From Caballeronia megalochromosomata (lineage in GTDB: Bacteria; Pseudomonadota; Gammaproteobacteria; Burkholderiales; Burkholderiaceae), in assembly GCA_001580565.1 (NCBI GenBank), contig LRBF01000271.1, positions 84,759 through 148,758 on the forward strand: 64,000 nt of DNA. Direction: 5' to 3'. This document shows positions 16,928 to 24,625 of the stretch, piece by piece (the stretch's first letter is position 1; each line of letters begins with the position of its first letter). Under the pieces are notes generated by a model. The model saw only the letters and a list, made by a program, of their open reading frames with translations. It made no database searches and was not told the DNA's origin. Position numbers and translations under genes: made by a program.

Positions 16928-17338
16928 TTACCTTACCCCGATCGTTATTTTCAAAATGCTTTCACGCATGGATCGTTTTTGCAGGATGCTCACCGATTCA
17001 TGCGCAGGAGTTACCTGTTCAACGCAAATTCGCGGATAGCGTGAGTTTGAATCATGGCATCGGATCGCGACATGCTTGATATCGCACACAGCGCCGGTTT
17101 CCCATCGAAGCCCTCCGTGCGCCATCGCACGGACGCACAAGGCCCGAAATTCGTTAAATACGATCAAACCAAAATTTATAAGAAGACAGTGCGTGCGAGG
17201 GCGCTCGTGAAATCACGTTCACGGGACATCACAACACCGCTGCCGATACGCCCCGGAGATAGCGACATTCGATAAGAACTCATCGTCGCAATCCGGAATT
17301 ACTGCACCAATGGCCGGGTACAAGGGAAAACACAGACA
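16928..17338. promoter_or_regulatory. Divergent promoter region before the carrier-protein cluster, with an inverted repeat
   Basis: About 410 bases without a supported gene, locally AT-rich around 17165-17185. An inverted repeat CGTGAA-N6-TTCACG is present at 17206-17223, about 115 bases before the carrier-protein start. AAGGGA at about 17322 may be its ribosome binding site. The cluster has no regulator gene of its own, so this repeat is a candidate operator for a distant regulator. Confidence 0.4.
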
Positions 17339-17590
17339 ATGAAAACTGAATTGCGCCGCATCCTCGCCGAGTCCGCTCGTCTCGACGTGCCCATCGACAC
17401 GCTCGCCGACAACGACGATCTCTACGCAGCAGGGCTCTCCTCGCTCGCCACGGTCCACGTGATGCTGGCGATCGAAGACGAATTCGGGATCGAGATTCCC
17501 GATCACATGCTCACGCGCCGCCTCTTTTCGAGCGTCGATTCGCTCGCATCGGCGGTCGGCGAACTGCGCCGTTCGCAGGCGGCAGCATGA
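17339..17590 (+). CDS. Stand-alone acyl/aminoacyl carrier protein
   Basis: The 83-residue protein has the four-helix carrier-protein pattern: helix I KTELRRILAESARLD, the loop NDDLYAAGLSSLATVHVMLA, then IEDEFGIEIPDHML. The phosphopantetheine serine is Ser35 in GLSSLATV; the residue before it is Ser rather than the usual Asp of DSL. Its stop overlaps the acyl-CoA dehydrogenase start by four bases and the third gene is an amino acid:carrier-protein ligase, so this is very probably the carrier that gets aminoacylated rather than a fatty-acid ACP. A phosphopantetheinyl transferase must come from elsewhere in the genome. Confidence 0.9.
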   Translation: MKTELRRILAESARLDVPIDTLADNDDLYAAGLSSLATVHVMLAIEDEFGIEIPDHMLTRRLFSSVDSLASAVGELRRSQAAA

Positions 17591-18840
17591 ACGCGCCCGC
17601 TCAGGACCTGGAGATGGCCGAGCTCGCGCAGAGCGCGAACGCGCGCAGCGAAAGCGAGCTGATCGAAGCCGCGAAGCGCGTGGCCGCGGTCGCGGCGAAG
17701 CACGCCGATGCGGTCGATCGCGAAGCGCGCTTCCCCGCTGAAGCGGTGGCGGCGATGCGAGAAGAGCGCCTCTTCTCCGCGATGATCCCCACGATGTACG
17801 GCGGCGACGGCCTTTCGCTCACCGGCGTCGCGCGCTTGTGCGAAGCAATGGCGCAGGGCTGCGCATCGTCCGCGATGATCTATGCGATGCATCAGAGCCA
17901 GGTCGTGTGCATCGTCGATCATGGCGCGAACGTGCCCTGGCAGCGCGACTTCCTCGCACGCATGGTCAACGAGCAGTTGCTGCTCGCATCGGCGACCTCG
18001 GAAGAGAACATCGGCGGCAACATGCGCACGAGCGCGTGCTCGGTCGATCTCGTCGACAACGCGTTTCGCATCGAGAAGCTCGCACCGACCATCTCGTACG
18101 GCAAGTATTCCGATTGCATTCTCGTGACTGCGCGCCGTCATCCTGACGCGCCGCCCTCCGATCAGGTGCTGATCGTGGCGCCGCGCGATACGTTCACGCT
18201 CGAGCAGCGCGGCACGTGGGACACGCTCGGCATGCGCGGAACGTGCAGCGAGGGACATCGTCTGGTCGCGAGCGGGATCGCGGAACAGATCCTGCCCGCG
18301 CCGTTCTCGCGGATCGCCGACGAAAGCATGCTGCCGGTTTCGCATACCTTGTGGTCGTCGGTATGGTGCGGCATCGCGAGCGATGCGGCGAATCGCGCGC
18401 ATCAATTCTTCCGCAATCAGGCGCGCGGCAAGCCCGCCTTGCCGCCTTCGGCCGCGCGGCTCTCGCAAGTGCTCACGCTCATCAAGATGATGCAGGCGCG
18501 TCTGCGCGAATCGCTCGCCAATGTCGAGGCGGCTCAGGCCGAGCGCACCGCGCGCAAGGCCAGCCAGAGCAATGACGACGATGCGCCGCTCGCGGCGTCG
18601 ATCGGCATCAATGCGGACCTGAACATGCTCAAGCTGGCGATTTCGCAATCGGCGGTGCATGTCGTTCAGGAGACGCTGATGATCTGCGGCATGGCGGGCT
18701 ACAAGAACGACACGCCGTTCAGCGTGGGACGCCATCTGCGCGATCTGCATTCGGCGCCGCTCATGATCAGCAACGACCGCATCGAATTGAACACGGCGAA
18801 TCTGCTGCTCGCGCAGCGCGCCGCAACGGGGACCCTTTGA
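17587..18840 (+). CDS. Acyl-CoA dehydrogenase-family flavoprotein in the carrier-protein cluster
   Basis: The 417-residue protein has the three-part acyl-CoA dehydrogenase layout: N-terminal helical domain (VDREARFPAEAVAAMREERL), middle beta domain (LLASATSEENIGGNMRTSAC, then GTWDTLGMRGTCSEGHRL) and C-terminal helical domain (VVQETLMICGMAGYKNDTPF). The usual C-terminal YEGT-type motif is replaced by HSAPLMISNDRI, so substrate and chemistry may differ from fatty-acid enzymes. It is translationally coupled to the carrier protein upstream and separated by 4 bases from the ligase gene downstream. A reasonable inference is FAD-dependent oxidation of a carrier-bound aminoacyl or acyl group; a role on CoA esters is the alternative. 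Confidence 0.85.
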   Translation: MNAPAQDLEMAELAQSANARSESELIEAAKRVAAVAAKHADAVDREARFPAEAVAAMREERLFSAMIPTMYGGDGLSLTGVARLCEAMAQGCASSAMIYAMHQSQVVCIVDHGANVPWQRDFLARMVNEQLLLASATSEENIGGNMRTSACSVDLVDNAFRIEKLAPTISYGKYSDCILVTARRHPDAPPSDQVLIVAPRDTFTLEQRGTWDTLGMRGTCSEGHRLVASGIAEQILPAPFSRIADESMLPVSHTLWSSVWCGIASDAANRAHQFFRNQARGKPALPPSAARLSQVLTLIKMMQARLRESLANVEAAQAERTARKASQSNDDDAPLAASIGINADLNMLKLAISQSAVHVVQETLMICGMAGYKNDTPFSVGRHLRDLHSAPLMISNDRIELNTANLLLAQRAATGTL

Positions 18841-18844
18841 CAAT

Positions 18845-19912
18845 ATGAACATGCCGACGGAACAGGCCGCCATGATGCAGGCCGAAGCACAAGCACAAGC
18901 ACAAGAGACTCAGGCACCGTACGACAAGTCGGACCTGACCTTGCGCGATCGCCTGATCGAAGCCGGGATTCTGCTCGACACGGGCGAAGACGGCCTCTAC
19001 GGGCGCAGCGAAGTATTCGAGGACATCGTCGAGCGCCTCAATCAGGCAATCACGGCGCTCGGCGCGGACCAGCACGCGGAAGTGCTGCGCTTTCCGCCCG
19101 CGATGCGCCGCCGCGACTTCGAGGACAGCGAGTATCTGAAGAGCTTCCCGAATCTCGCGGGCACGATTCACTCGTTCCAGGGCAACGACCGCGGGCATCA
19201 TCGCCTGCTCGAAGCCCTCGACAAGATCGTGCATGTCGGCGAGGAAGAAGAGCGTTCCGACGAATGGATGGATCAGCAGAAGCCCACGCGCCTCGTGCTC
19301 ACGCCGGCCGCATGCTATCCGATCTATCCGCTCGTCGCGAAGCGCGGCAAGCTCGCCGAAGACGGCGCGATCTTCGACGCGTTCTCGTACTGCTTCCGTC
19401 ACGAGCCGTCCATCGATCCGGGCCGCATGCAGATGTTCCGCATGCGCGAGTACATTCGCGTCGGCAGCCCCGAGCAGGTGATGGCGTTCCGTCAGAAGTG
19501 GATCGAGCGCGGCTCGCTGCTCGTCAATCTGCTCGAACTGCCCTTCGAGATCGACCTCGCCAACGACCCGTTCTTCGGGCGCGGCGGCATGATCGTCGCG
19601 GATAGCCAGCGCGCGCAGCAACTCAAGTTCGAACTGCTCGTGCCGGTCGCGACGCCCGACCGTCCGACCGCGTGCCTCTCGTTCAACTATCACCAGGACC
19701 ATTTCGGCGAACTCTGGCATATCAGCCAGGCGGACGATCAGGTCGCGCACACGGCATGCGTCGGCTTCGGCATGGAGCGCACGACACTCGCACTCTTCCG
19801 TCATCACGGGCTCGATGTCAAGGCGTGGCCGGAGAAAGTGCGTCAGCTGCTGTGGGGCGACAAGGCGCCGCTCATCGAACAAGGTCTCGCCAGCCTGGGA
19901 AGCGAGAAATGA
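18845..19912 (+). CDS. Amino acid:[carrier protein] ligase, class II aminoacyl-tRNA-synthetase-like
   Basis: The 355-residue protein is a truncated homologue of atypical seryl-tRNA synthetase without the tRNA-binding domain, like the Bradyrhizobium amino acid:[carrier protein] ligases, which activate a small amino acid (Gly or Ala) with ATP and load it on the phosphopantetheine of a partner carrier. Zinc ligands Cys157 (LTPAACYPIYP), Glu202 (MFRMREYIRVG) and Cys305 (VAHTACVGFG) are all present. Motif 2 is FRHEPSIDPGRMQMFRMRE and motif 3 GFGMERTTLALF. The first 25 residues are a Gln/Ala-rich extension. The partner carrier is encoded two genes upstream and the stop overlaps the DUF1839 start (ATGA). 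The amino acid used cannot be read from sequence. Confidence 0.9.
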   Translation: MNMPTEQAAMMQAEAQAQAQETQAPYDKSDLTLRDRLIEAGILLDTGEDGLYGRSEVFEDIVERLNQAITALGADQHAEVLRFPPAMRRRDFEDSEYLKSFPNLAGTIHSFQGNDRGHHRLLEALDKIVHVGEEEERSDEWMDQQKPTRLVLTPAACYPIYPLVAKRGKLAEDGAIFDAFSYCFRHEPSIDPGRMQMFRMREYIRVGSPEQVMAFRQKWIERGSLLVNLLELPFEIDLANDPFFGRGGMIVADSQRAQQLKFELLVPVATPDRPTACLSFNYHQDHFGELWHISQADDQVAHTACVGFGMERTTLALFRHHGLDVKAWPEKVRQLLWGDKAPLIEQGLASLGSEK

Positions 19913-20913
19913 ACGCACGCTCGCCGGCGGAAGCCGTGACAGAAACGTCCACGGTCGCGAACAGCGAGTATCGTCAGCACGCGCTGCATCGTGAAGAGCG
20001 CGTGTGGCTGGAGACGAACTGCTACGTCGACTTGTGGATCGAGCTGCTGCATCACTACGGCTGCGATCCGCATGCGGCGCTCAGCTTCACGGTGACGCAG
20101 GCGTTCGAGGGCGATCAGTTCACGTTCCCGAAGTTCTCGCTCGACGATATATCGCGGCTCTATGGCCTCCAGGCACAAGAGCTCGCGATCTACGACACGC
20201 TGGAAGCGCACGTGCGCGAGCAGACGCGGCGCGGGCAGATGGTGGTGGTCGAAATGGACTCGTACTATCTGCCCGATACGCGCGCGACCGCGTATCGGCA
20301 GACGCATACGAAGACGACCATCGCCATCGATGCAATCGACACCGACGCGAAGCGCATCACGTACTTCCACAACGCGGGGTATTTCGCGTTGTCGGGCGAG
20401 GACTACGATGGCGTGTTCCGTCTGATGCCCGGCCTCGCGAGCGATGTGCACGCGCTCTTCCCGTATGTCGAGTTCGTGAAGCGCGCGCGTGCTCCGCTCG
20501 AAGGCGATGCGATGGTGCAGCGCTCGGTCGACCTGCTCGCGTTGCGGCTCGCGGATCGTCCAGCGACGAATCCGGTCGCGCAATGGCGCGCGGCGTTTCC
20601 CGAGCATTTGCGCGCCTTGCTCGAACGGGATCCCGCGTACTATCACCTCTATACGTTCAACGTGATGCGTCAGCTCGGCTCGAACTTCGAGTTGCTGTCG
20701 AAGTATCTCGGCTGGCTGAACCGCCACGGCGTGGAAGTCGCAAGCGAAATCCTGACGAACGCGCAGGCGATCGCGAGCGAAGCGATGGTGATGCAGTTCC
20801 GTCTCGCGCGCGCCCGCATGCGCTCGCGCATCGATCCGTGCGAGGATTGCCTCGAATCGATGCAGACTTCGTACGACAAGGTCATCGAGCCGCTCGCCGC
20901 GCGCTTTCTCTGA
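19909..20913 (+). CDS. DUF1839 protein with BtrH-like Cys/Asp/His arrangement, candidate aminoacyl transferase
   Basis: The 334-residue protein belongs to DUF1839, which has no assigned function. Near the N-terminus Cys38 lies in WLETNCYVDLWIELLHHYGC; Asp117 in VVVEMDSYYLPDT and His133 in QTHTKTTIAI follow. This order, including the aspartate-tyrosine-tyrosine-leucine-proline motif, recalls the N-terminal domain of butirosin protein BtrH, which moves an amino acid from a carrier-protein thioester to an amine. The C-terminal half (about 190-334) is helical. Translation is coupled to the amino acid:carrier ligase by an ATGA overlap. I infer transfer of the carrier-bound aminoacyl group to an acceptor; the resemblance is motif-level only. 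Confidence 0.7.
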   Translation: MNARSPAEAVTETSTVANSEYRQHALHREERVWLETNCYVDLWIELLHHYGCDPHAALSFTVTQAFEGDQFTFPKFSLDDISRLYGLQAQELAIYDTLEAHVREQTRRGQMVVVEMDSYYLPDTRATAYRQTHTKTTIAIDAIDTDAKRITYFHNAGYFALSGEDYDGVFRLMPGLASDVHALFPYVEFVKRARAPLEGDAMVQRSVDLLALRLADRPATNPVAQWRAAFPEHLRALLERDPAYYHLYTFNVMRQLGSNFELLSKYLGWLNRHGVEVASEILTNAQAIASEAMVMQFRLARARMRSRIDPCEDCLESMQTSYDKVIEPLAARFL

Positions 20914-20915
20914 AC

Positions 20916-20945
20916 GCCGAAGCCGCGCGCCCGCGCGGCTTCGGC
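20916..20945 (+). terminator. Strong GC-rich hairpin between DUF1839 and the GH2 gene
   Basis: GCCGAAGCCGCGC (20916-20928) pairs perfectly with GCGCGGCTTCGGC (20933-20945) across a 4-base loop, starting 2 bases after the DUF1839 stop codon. Only a short T-poor tract follows (CTCATTCTCC), so it may act as a partial terminator or 3'-end protecting stem that lowers expression of the downstream glycosidase relative to the first four genes. Confidence 0.6.
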
Positions 20946-20979
20946 CTCATTCTCCGTATCCCATCCACGAGGTAGGCTC

Positions 20980-23445
20980 ATGCACGTCCTGTCCGCGCAC
21001 GCGCCGCGGCGTCTCTCCGAAGGCTGGCAGTGCGTGAGCACGCCTCCCGGTGCGTGCGCTACGCCGGCATCGCTCGATACGCTCACTCAGTGGATCGACG
21101 CACCCGTGCCCGGCACGATCGCTTCCGCCCTGCGTGCGAGCGGCGTCAGCGATGAAGCGCTTGCGCAGCCGTTCGCGCATTCCGATCACTGGTATCGCCT
21201 GAAGCTGAGCGGACACGGCAAGCGGCGATTGCGCTTCAACGGGCTGGCGACCATCGCGGAGATATGGCTCGACGATCGCAAGCTGCTCGAATCGGATTCG
21301 ATGTTCGTCGCGCATGACCTCGATGTCGATCTGAACGGCGAGCACGTGCTTCATCTGTGTTTTCGCTCGATCGCGCCCGCGCTCGCTGCAAAACGCGGAC
21401 GCGCGCGCTGGCGTCCGAAGCTCGCGCAACCGGCCACCTTGCGCAACGTGCGCACGACGCTCCTCGGGCATATGTCCGGATGGTGCCCGGCGATTCAACC
21501 CGCGGGGCCATGGCGCGCGATCGAACTGATCGGCGAATCGCGAGCGTGCATCGACAGCGTCGACATGCGCACGAGCGTGGATGCGGGCGCCGGCGTTCTC
21601 GACATCACCGTGCGCTACTTTCATGCGCAAGAGCAAGCACCGGTTCGGATCGAATGCGGCGAAACGCAAGCCACGACGCAATGGCACGATGCGCACACGC
21701 TCACGGGCCGTGTGCGCGCGCCCGACGTGCGCTTGTGGTATCCGCATACGCATGGCGAGCCTTTCCGCTATGCCGTGAAGCTCGGCGACATCGAGCTCGG
21801 CGAAGTCGGCTTTCGCACGATCGAAGTCGATCGCGGCGCGGACGGCCAAGGCTTTCAGCTCGTCGTGAACGGCGTGCCCGTGTTCGCGCGCGGGGCGTGC
21901 TGGACATCGGCGGATATCGTCGCGCTCGATGCGTCGCGCGAGAAACTCGACAACATCTTCGAACTGGTTCGCGACGCAGGACTCAACATCATTCGCGTGA
22001 GCGGCATCACGCTCTACGAATCCGACACTTTCTACGAACTCGCCGACAAGCACGGCGTGCTCGTGTGGCAGGACTTCGCGTTCGCGAACTTCGATTATCC
22101 CGACGACGAAGCCTTCCGCCACAGCGTGCAACGCGAAGCCGAACAGTTCCTCGCACGCACGCGCCGCTTCGCGTCGCTTGCGGTGCTGTGTGGCGGAAGC
22201 GAAGTGCATCAGCAGGCGGCCATGCTCGGCCTTCCCTTCGACGCGTATCAGCAACGCCTCTTCACCGAGCTTTTGCCGAACGCAATCGCGACGCAACGAC
22301 CCGATGTCGCTTATGTCGTGAACTCGCCGAGCGCCGCGCCCGGCGATACGGTGTCGATGCCCTTCGGCACACGCGGCGGCATCACGCATTACTACGGCGT
22401 GCCCGCGTATCAGCGTGCCTTCGACGATGTGCGCCGCGCGCAAGTGCGTTTCGCATCGGAATGCCTCGCGTTCGCCAACGTGCCCGACGATGTCGCGCTC
22501 CGCGCCATACCGAACCCGCGCGCGCATGAACCGCGCTGGAAAACCGGCGTGCCGCGCGATCCCGGCTCCGCATGGGACTTCGACGATGTGCGCGAGTTCT
22601 ACATGCAATCGCTGTATCGCATGGACGTGCCGCGTTTGCGCTATGAAAATCCCGAGCGCTATCTGACGCTGTCGCGCGCCGTCGTCGCCGATGTGATCAG
22701 CGCGGTGTTCTCGGAATGGCGCCGTGAAGGATCGACCTGCGCGGGCGGCATCGTGTGGAATCTGCTCGACGTGCGGCCGGGTGCGGGCTGGGGCGTCATC
22801 GACGTCCTTGGTGCGCCCAAAAGCGCGCTGCACGGACTCGCGCGCGTGCTGCAACCCGTGCAGGCGCTGATCCTCGATGAAGGACTCGACGGCCTCGACG
22901 TACATCTCGTCAACGAAACCGCGCGTGAGATTCGGGCGCGCGTCGAACTGGCCTGCCTGCGTGAAGGCGCAGTCAAGGTCGCGGGCGGTTCATGCGATGT
23001 CGTGTTGCAGCCGCGCAGCGTGCAGCGCGTCTCGTCGAATACGCTGATCGGCGCGTTCTTCGATATCGCCTATGCATACCGCTTCGGCCCGCGAGCGCAC
23101 GATGCAACGCATGTCGTTCTGCGCGATGCGGATACGGGCGACGTGCTATCGGAAGCGTTCCATTTTCCCGATCCGTCGATTGGCGAGCGCCGCGATATCG
23201 GGCTGAACGTCACCGTCGAGAAAGACGATGCGGGCTGGAGTCTGGTTGTCGAAACGGCGCAGCTTGCGCGCTGGGTGCATGTCGTCGATCCGAACTACAT
23301 CGCGCGCCTCGACTGGTTTCATCTCGCGCCGGGCAGCACGCGACGCATTCCGCTCGGTGCGCGGCACGCGAACGTGAGCGCCGCGCCCGAGGGCGATGTG
23401 TCCGCGATCAATGCGATCCGAAGCGCGAGCTATCGCGCTTCGTAA
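20980..23445 (+). CDS. Glycoside hydrolase family 2 protein, beta-mannosidase-like
   Basis: The 821-residue protein has the GH2 order: sugar-binding domain (about 10-190, SDHWYRLKLSG and GLATIAEIWLDDRKLLESD), immunoglobulin-like domain (about 190-280), and a TIM barrel. Glu408 in VLCGGSEVHQQ fits the acid/base and Glu494 in RFASECLAFANVP fits the nucleophile of beta-mannosidases, so it is probably active. No signal peptide is seen, so it acts in the cytoplasm. It lies 66 bases after the DUF1839 gene on the same strand, behind a strong hairpin. It may process a glycoside to which the carrier-bound amino acid is attached, but it could be an unrelated neighbour. Confidence 0.85.
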   Translation: MHVLSAHAPRRLSEGWQCVSTPPGACATPASLDTLTQWIDAPVPGTIASALRASGVSDEALAQPFAHSDHWYRLKLSGHGKRRLRFNGLATIAEIWLDDRKLLESDSMFVAHDLDVDLNGEHVLHLCFRSIAPALAAKRGRARWRPKLAQPATLRNVRTTLLGHMSGWCPAIQPAGPWRAIELIGESRACIDSVDMRTSVDAGAGVLDITVRYFHAQEQAPVRIECGETQATTQWHDAHTLTGRVRAPDVRLWYPHTHGEPFRYAVKLGDIELGEVGFRTIEVDRGADGQGFQLVVNGVPVFARGACWTSADIVALDASREKLDNIFELVRDAGLNIIRVSGITLYESDTFYELADKHGVLVWQDFAFANFDYPDDEAFRHSVQREAEQFLARTRRFASLAVLCGGSEVHQQAAMLGLPFDAYQQRLFTELLPNAIATQRPDVAYVVNSPSAAPGDTVSMPFGTRGGITHYYGVPAYQRAFDDVRRAQVRFASECLAFANVPDDVALRAIPNPRAHEPRWKTGVPRDPGSAWDFDDVREFYMQSLYRMDVPRLRYENPERYLTLSRAVVADVISAVFSEWRREGSTCAGGIVWNLLDVRPGAGWGVIDVLGAPKSALHGLARVLQPVQALILDEGLDGLDVHLVNETAREIRARVELACLREGAVKVAGGSCDVVLQPRSVQRVSSNTLIGAFFDIAYAYRFGPRAHDATHVVLRDADTGDVLSEAFHFPDPSIGERRDIGLNVTVEKDDAGWSLVVETAQLARWVHVVDPNYIARLDWFHLAPGSTRRIPLGARHANVSAAPEGDVSAINAIRSASYRAS

Positions 23446-23450
23446 GACGC

Positions 23451-24590
23451 TCACGCGCGCGAGCCGATCTCGGCTTCCTGAGCGGTCCATCCCGCCACGC
23501 GGTCGCTCAGGGTCAAGCCCAGACCCGGCCGCGTCGGCACAATCATGCGGCCGTCGCGCGTTTCGAGCCGCTCGTTGAACAATGGTTCGAGCCATTCGAA
23601 ATGCTCGACCCACGGCTCGCGCGGATAGCACGCGGCGAGATGCACGTGCAGTTCCATCGCGAAGTGCGGCGCGAGCATCAGACCCGCATGATCCGCGAGC
23701 GTGGCGACCTTCAGGAACGGTGTGATGCCGCCGACGCGCGGTGCATCCGGCATGAGGTAATCCGCCCCGCGTTGCCGGATGAAGTCCCAATGCTCGGACA
23801 CGCTCGTCAGCATCTCGCCAGTCGCGATCGGCGTATCGAATTGCGCGGCGAGCGCGGCATGGCCTTCGGCGTCGTAGCAATCGAGCGGCTCTTCGATCCA
23901 GATCAGATTGAACTGCTCGAACGTGCGACACATGCGCTGCGCGGTCGGACGGTCCCATTGCTGGTTTGCATCGACCATGAGCGGGAAGCCGTCGCCGAGA
24001 TGCTTGCGCACGGTCGCGACGCGATGAATGTCGAGCGCGCAATCCGGCTGGCCCACTTTCAACTTGATGCCGCCGATGCCCTTCTCGCGCGAGGCATCCG
24101 TGTTCACGAGCAATTGATCGAGTGGCGTATGCAGAAAGCCGCCCGACGTGTTGTAGCAGCGCACGGAATCGCGATGCGCGCCGAGCAGCTTCGCGAGCGA
24201 GAGATTCGCGCGCTTCGCCTTCAGGTCCCACAACGCGACGTCGAATGCGCCGATTGCCTGCGCGGCCATGCCACTGCGTCCCACCGACGCGCCCGCCCAG
24301 GCCAGTTTGTCCCACAGGCGCGCGATATCGCTCGGATCTTCACCGATCAGCACCGGCGCGATTTCCTTTGCATGCGCGAACTGGCCCGGGCCGCCCGCGC
24401 GCTTCGAGTAGCTGAAGCCGAGCCCGCGGTGACCGTCCGCTGTTTCAATCTCGACGAAGAGAATCGCGATCTCCGTCATCGGCTTCTGACGGCCGGTGAG
24501 CACCTTGGCGTCGCTGATTGGATTGGCGAGCGGCAGAAACGTCGAAGCGATGCGAATCCATCTGATCTGATCGTGCGAGGTCGTGTTCAT
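23451..24590 (-). CDS. L-talarate/galactarate dehydratase, enolase superfamily
   Basis: The 379-residue protein is a mandelate-racemase-subgroup member: N-terminal capping domain, then a barrel with the KxK base motif in GIGGIKLKVGQP, metal ligands in PLMVDANQQW, WIEEPLDCYD and PIATGEMLTS, and the His base in LAPHFAMELHVHLA. The whole sequence is very close to what I recall of the characterised Polaromonas L-talarate/galactarate dehydratase, which dehydrates these C6 aldaric acids to 5-keto-4-deoxyglucarate. ATG 24590 (MNTTSHD) is the start; the frame is open much further but overlaps the transporter gene. It lies 35 bases downstream of an aldarate-type MFS transporter. Confidence 0.85.
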   Translation of the reverse strand: MNTTSHDQIRWIRIASTFLPLANPISDAKVLTGRQKPMTEIAILFVEIETADGHRGLGFSYSKRAGGPGQFAHAKEIAPVLIGEDPSDIARLWDKLAWAGASVGRSGMAAQAIGAFDVALWDLKAKRANLSLAKLLGAHRDSVRCYNTSGGFLHTPLDQLLVNTDASREKGIGGIKLKVGQPDCALDIHRVATVRKHLGDGFPLMVDANQQWDRPTAQRMCRTFEQFNLIWIEEPLDCYDAEGHAALAAQFDTPIATGEMLTSVSEHWDFIRQRGADYLMPDAPRVGGITPFLKVATLADHAGLMLAPHFAMELHVHLAACYPREPWVEHFEWLEPLFNERLETRDGRMIVPTRPGLGLTLSDRVAGWTAQEAEIGSRA

Positions 24591-24625
24591 GAAGCGTGTC
24601 CTTTTCGAGGTGAGTTCGTGCGCGC

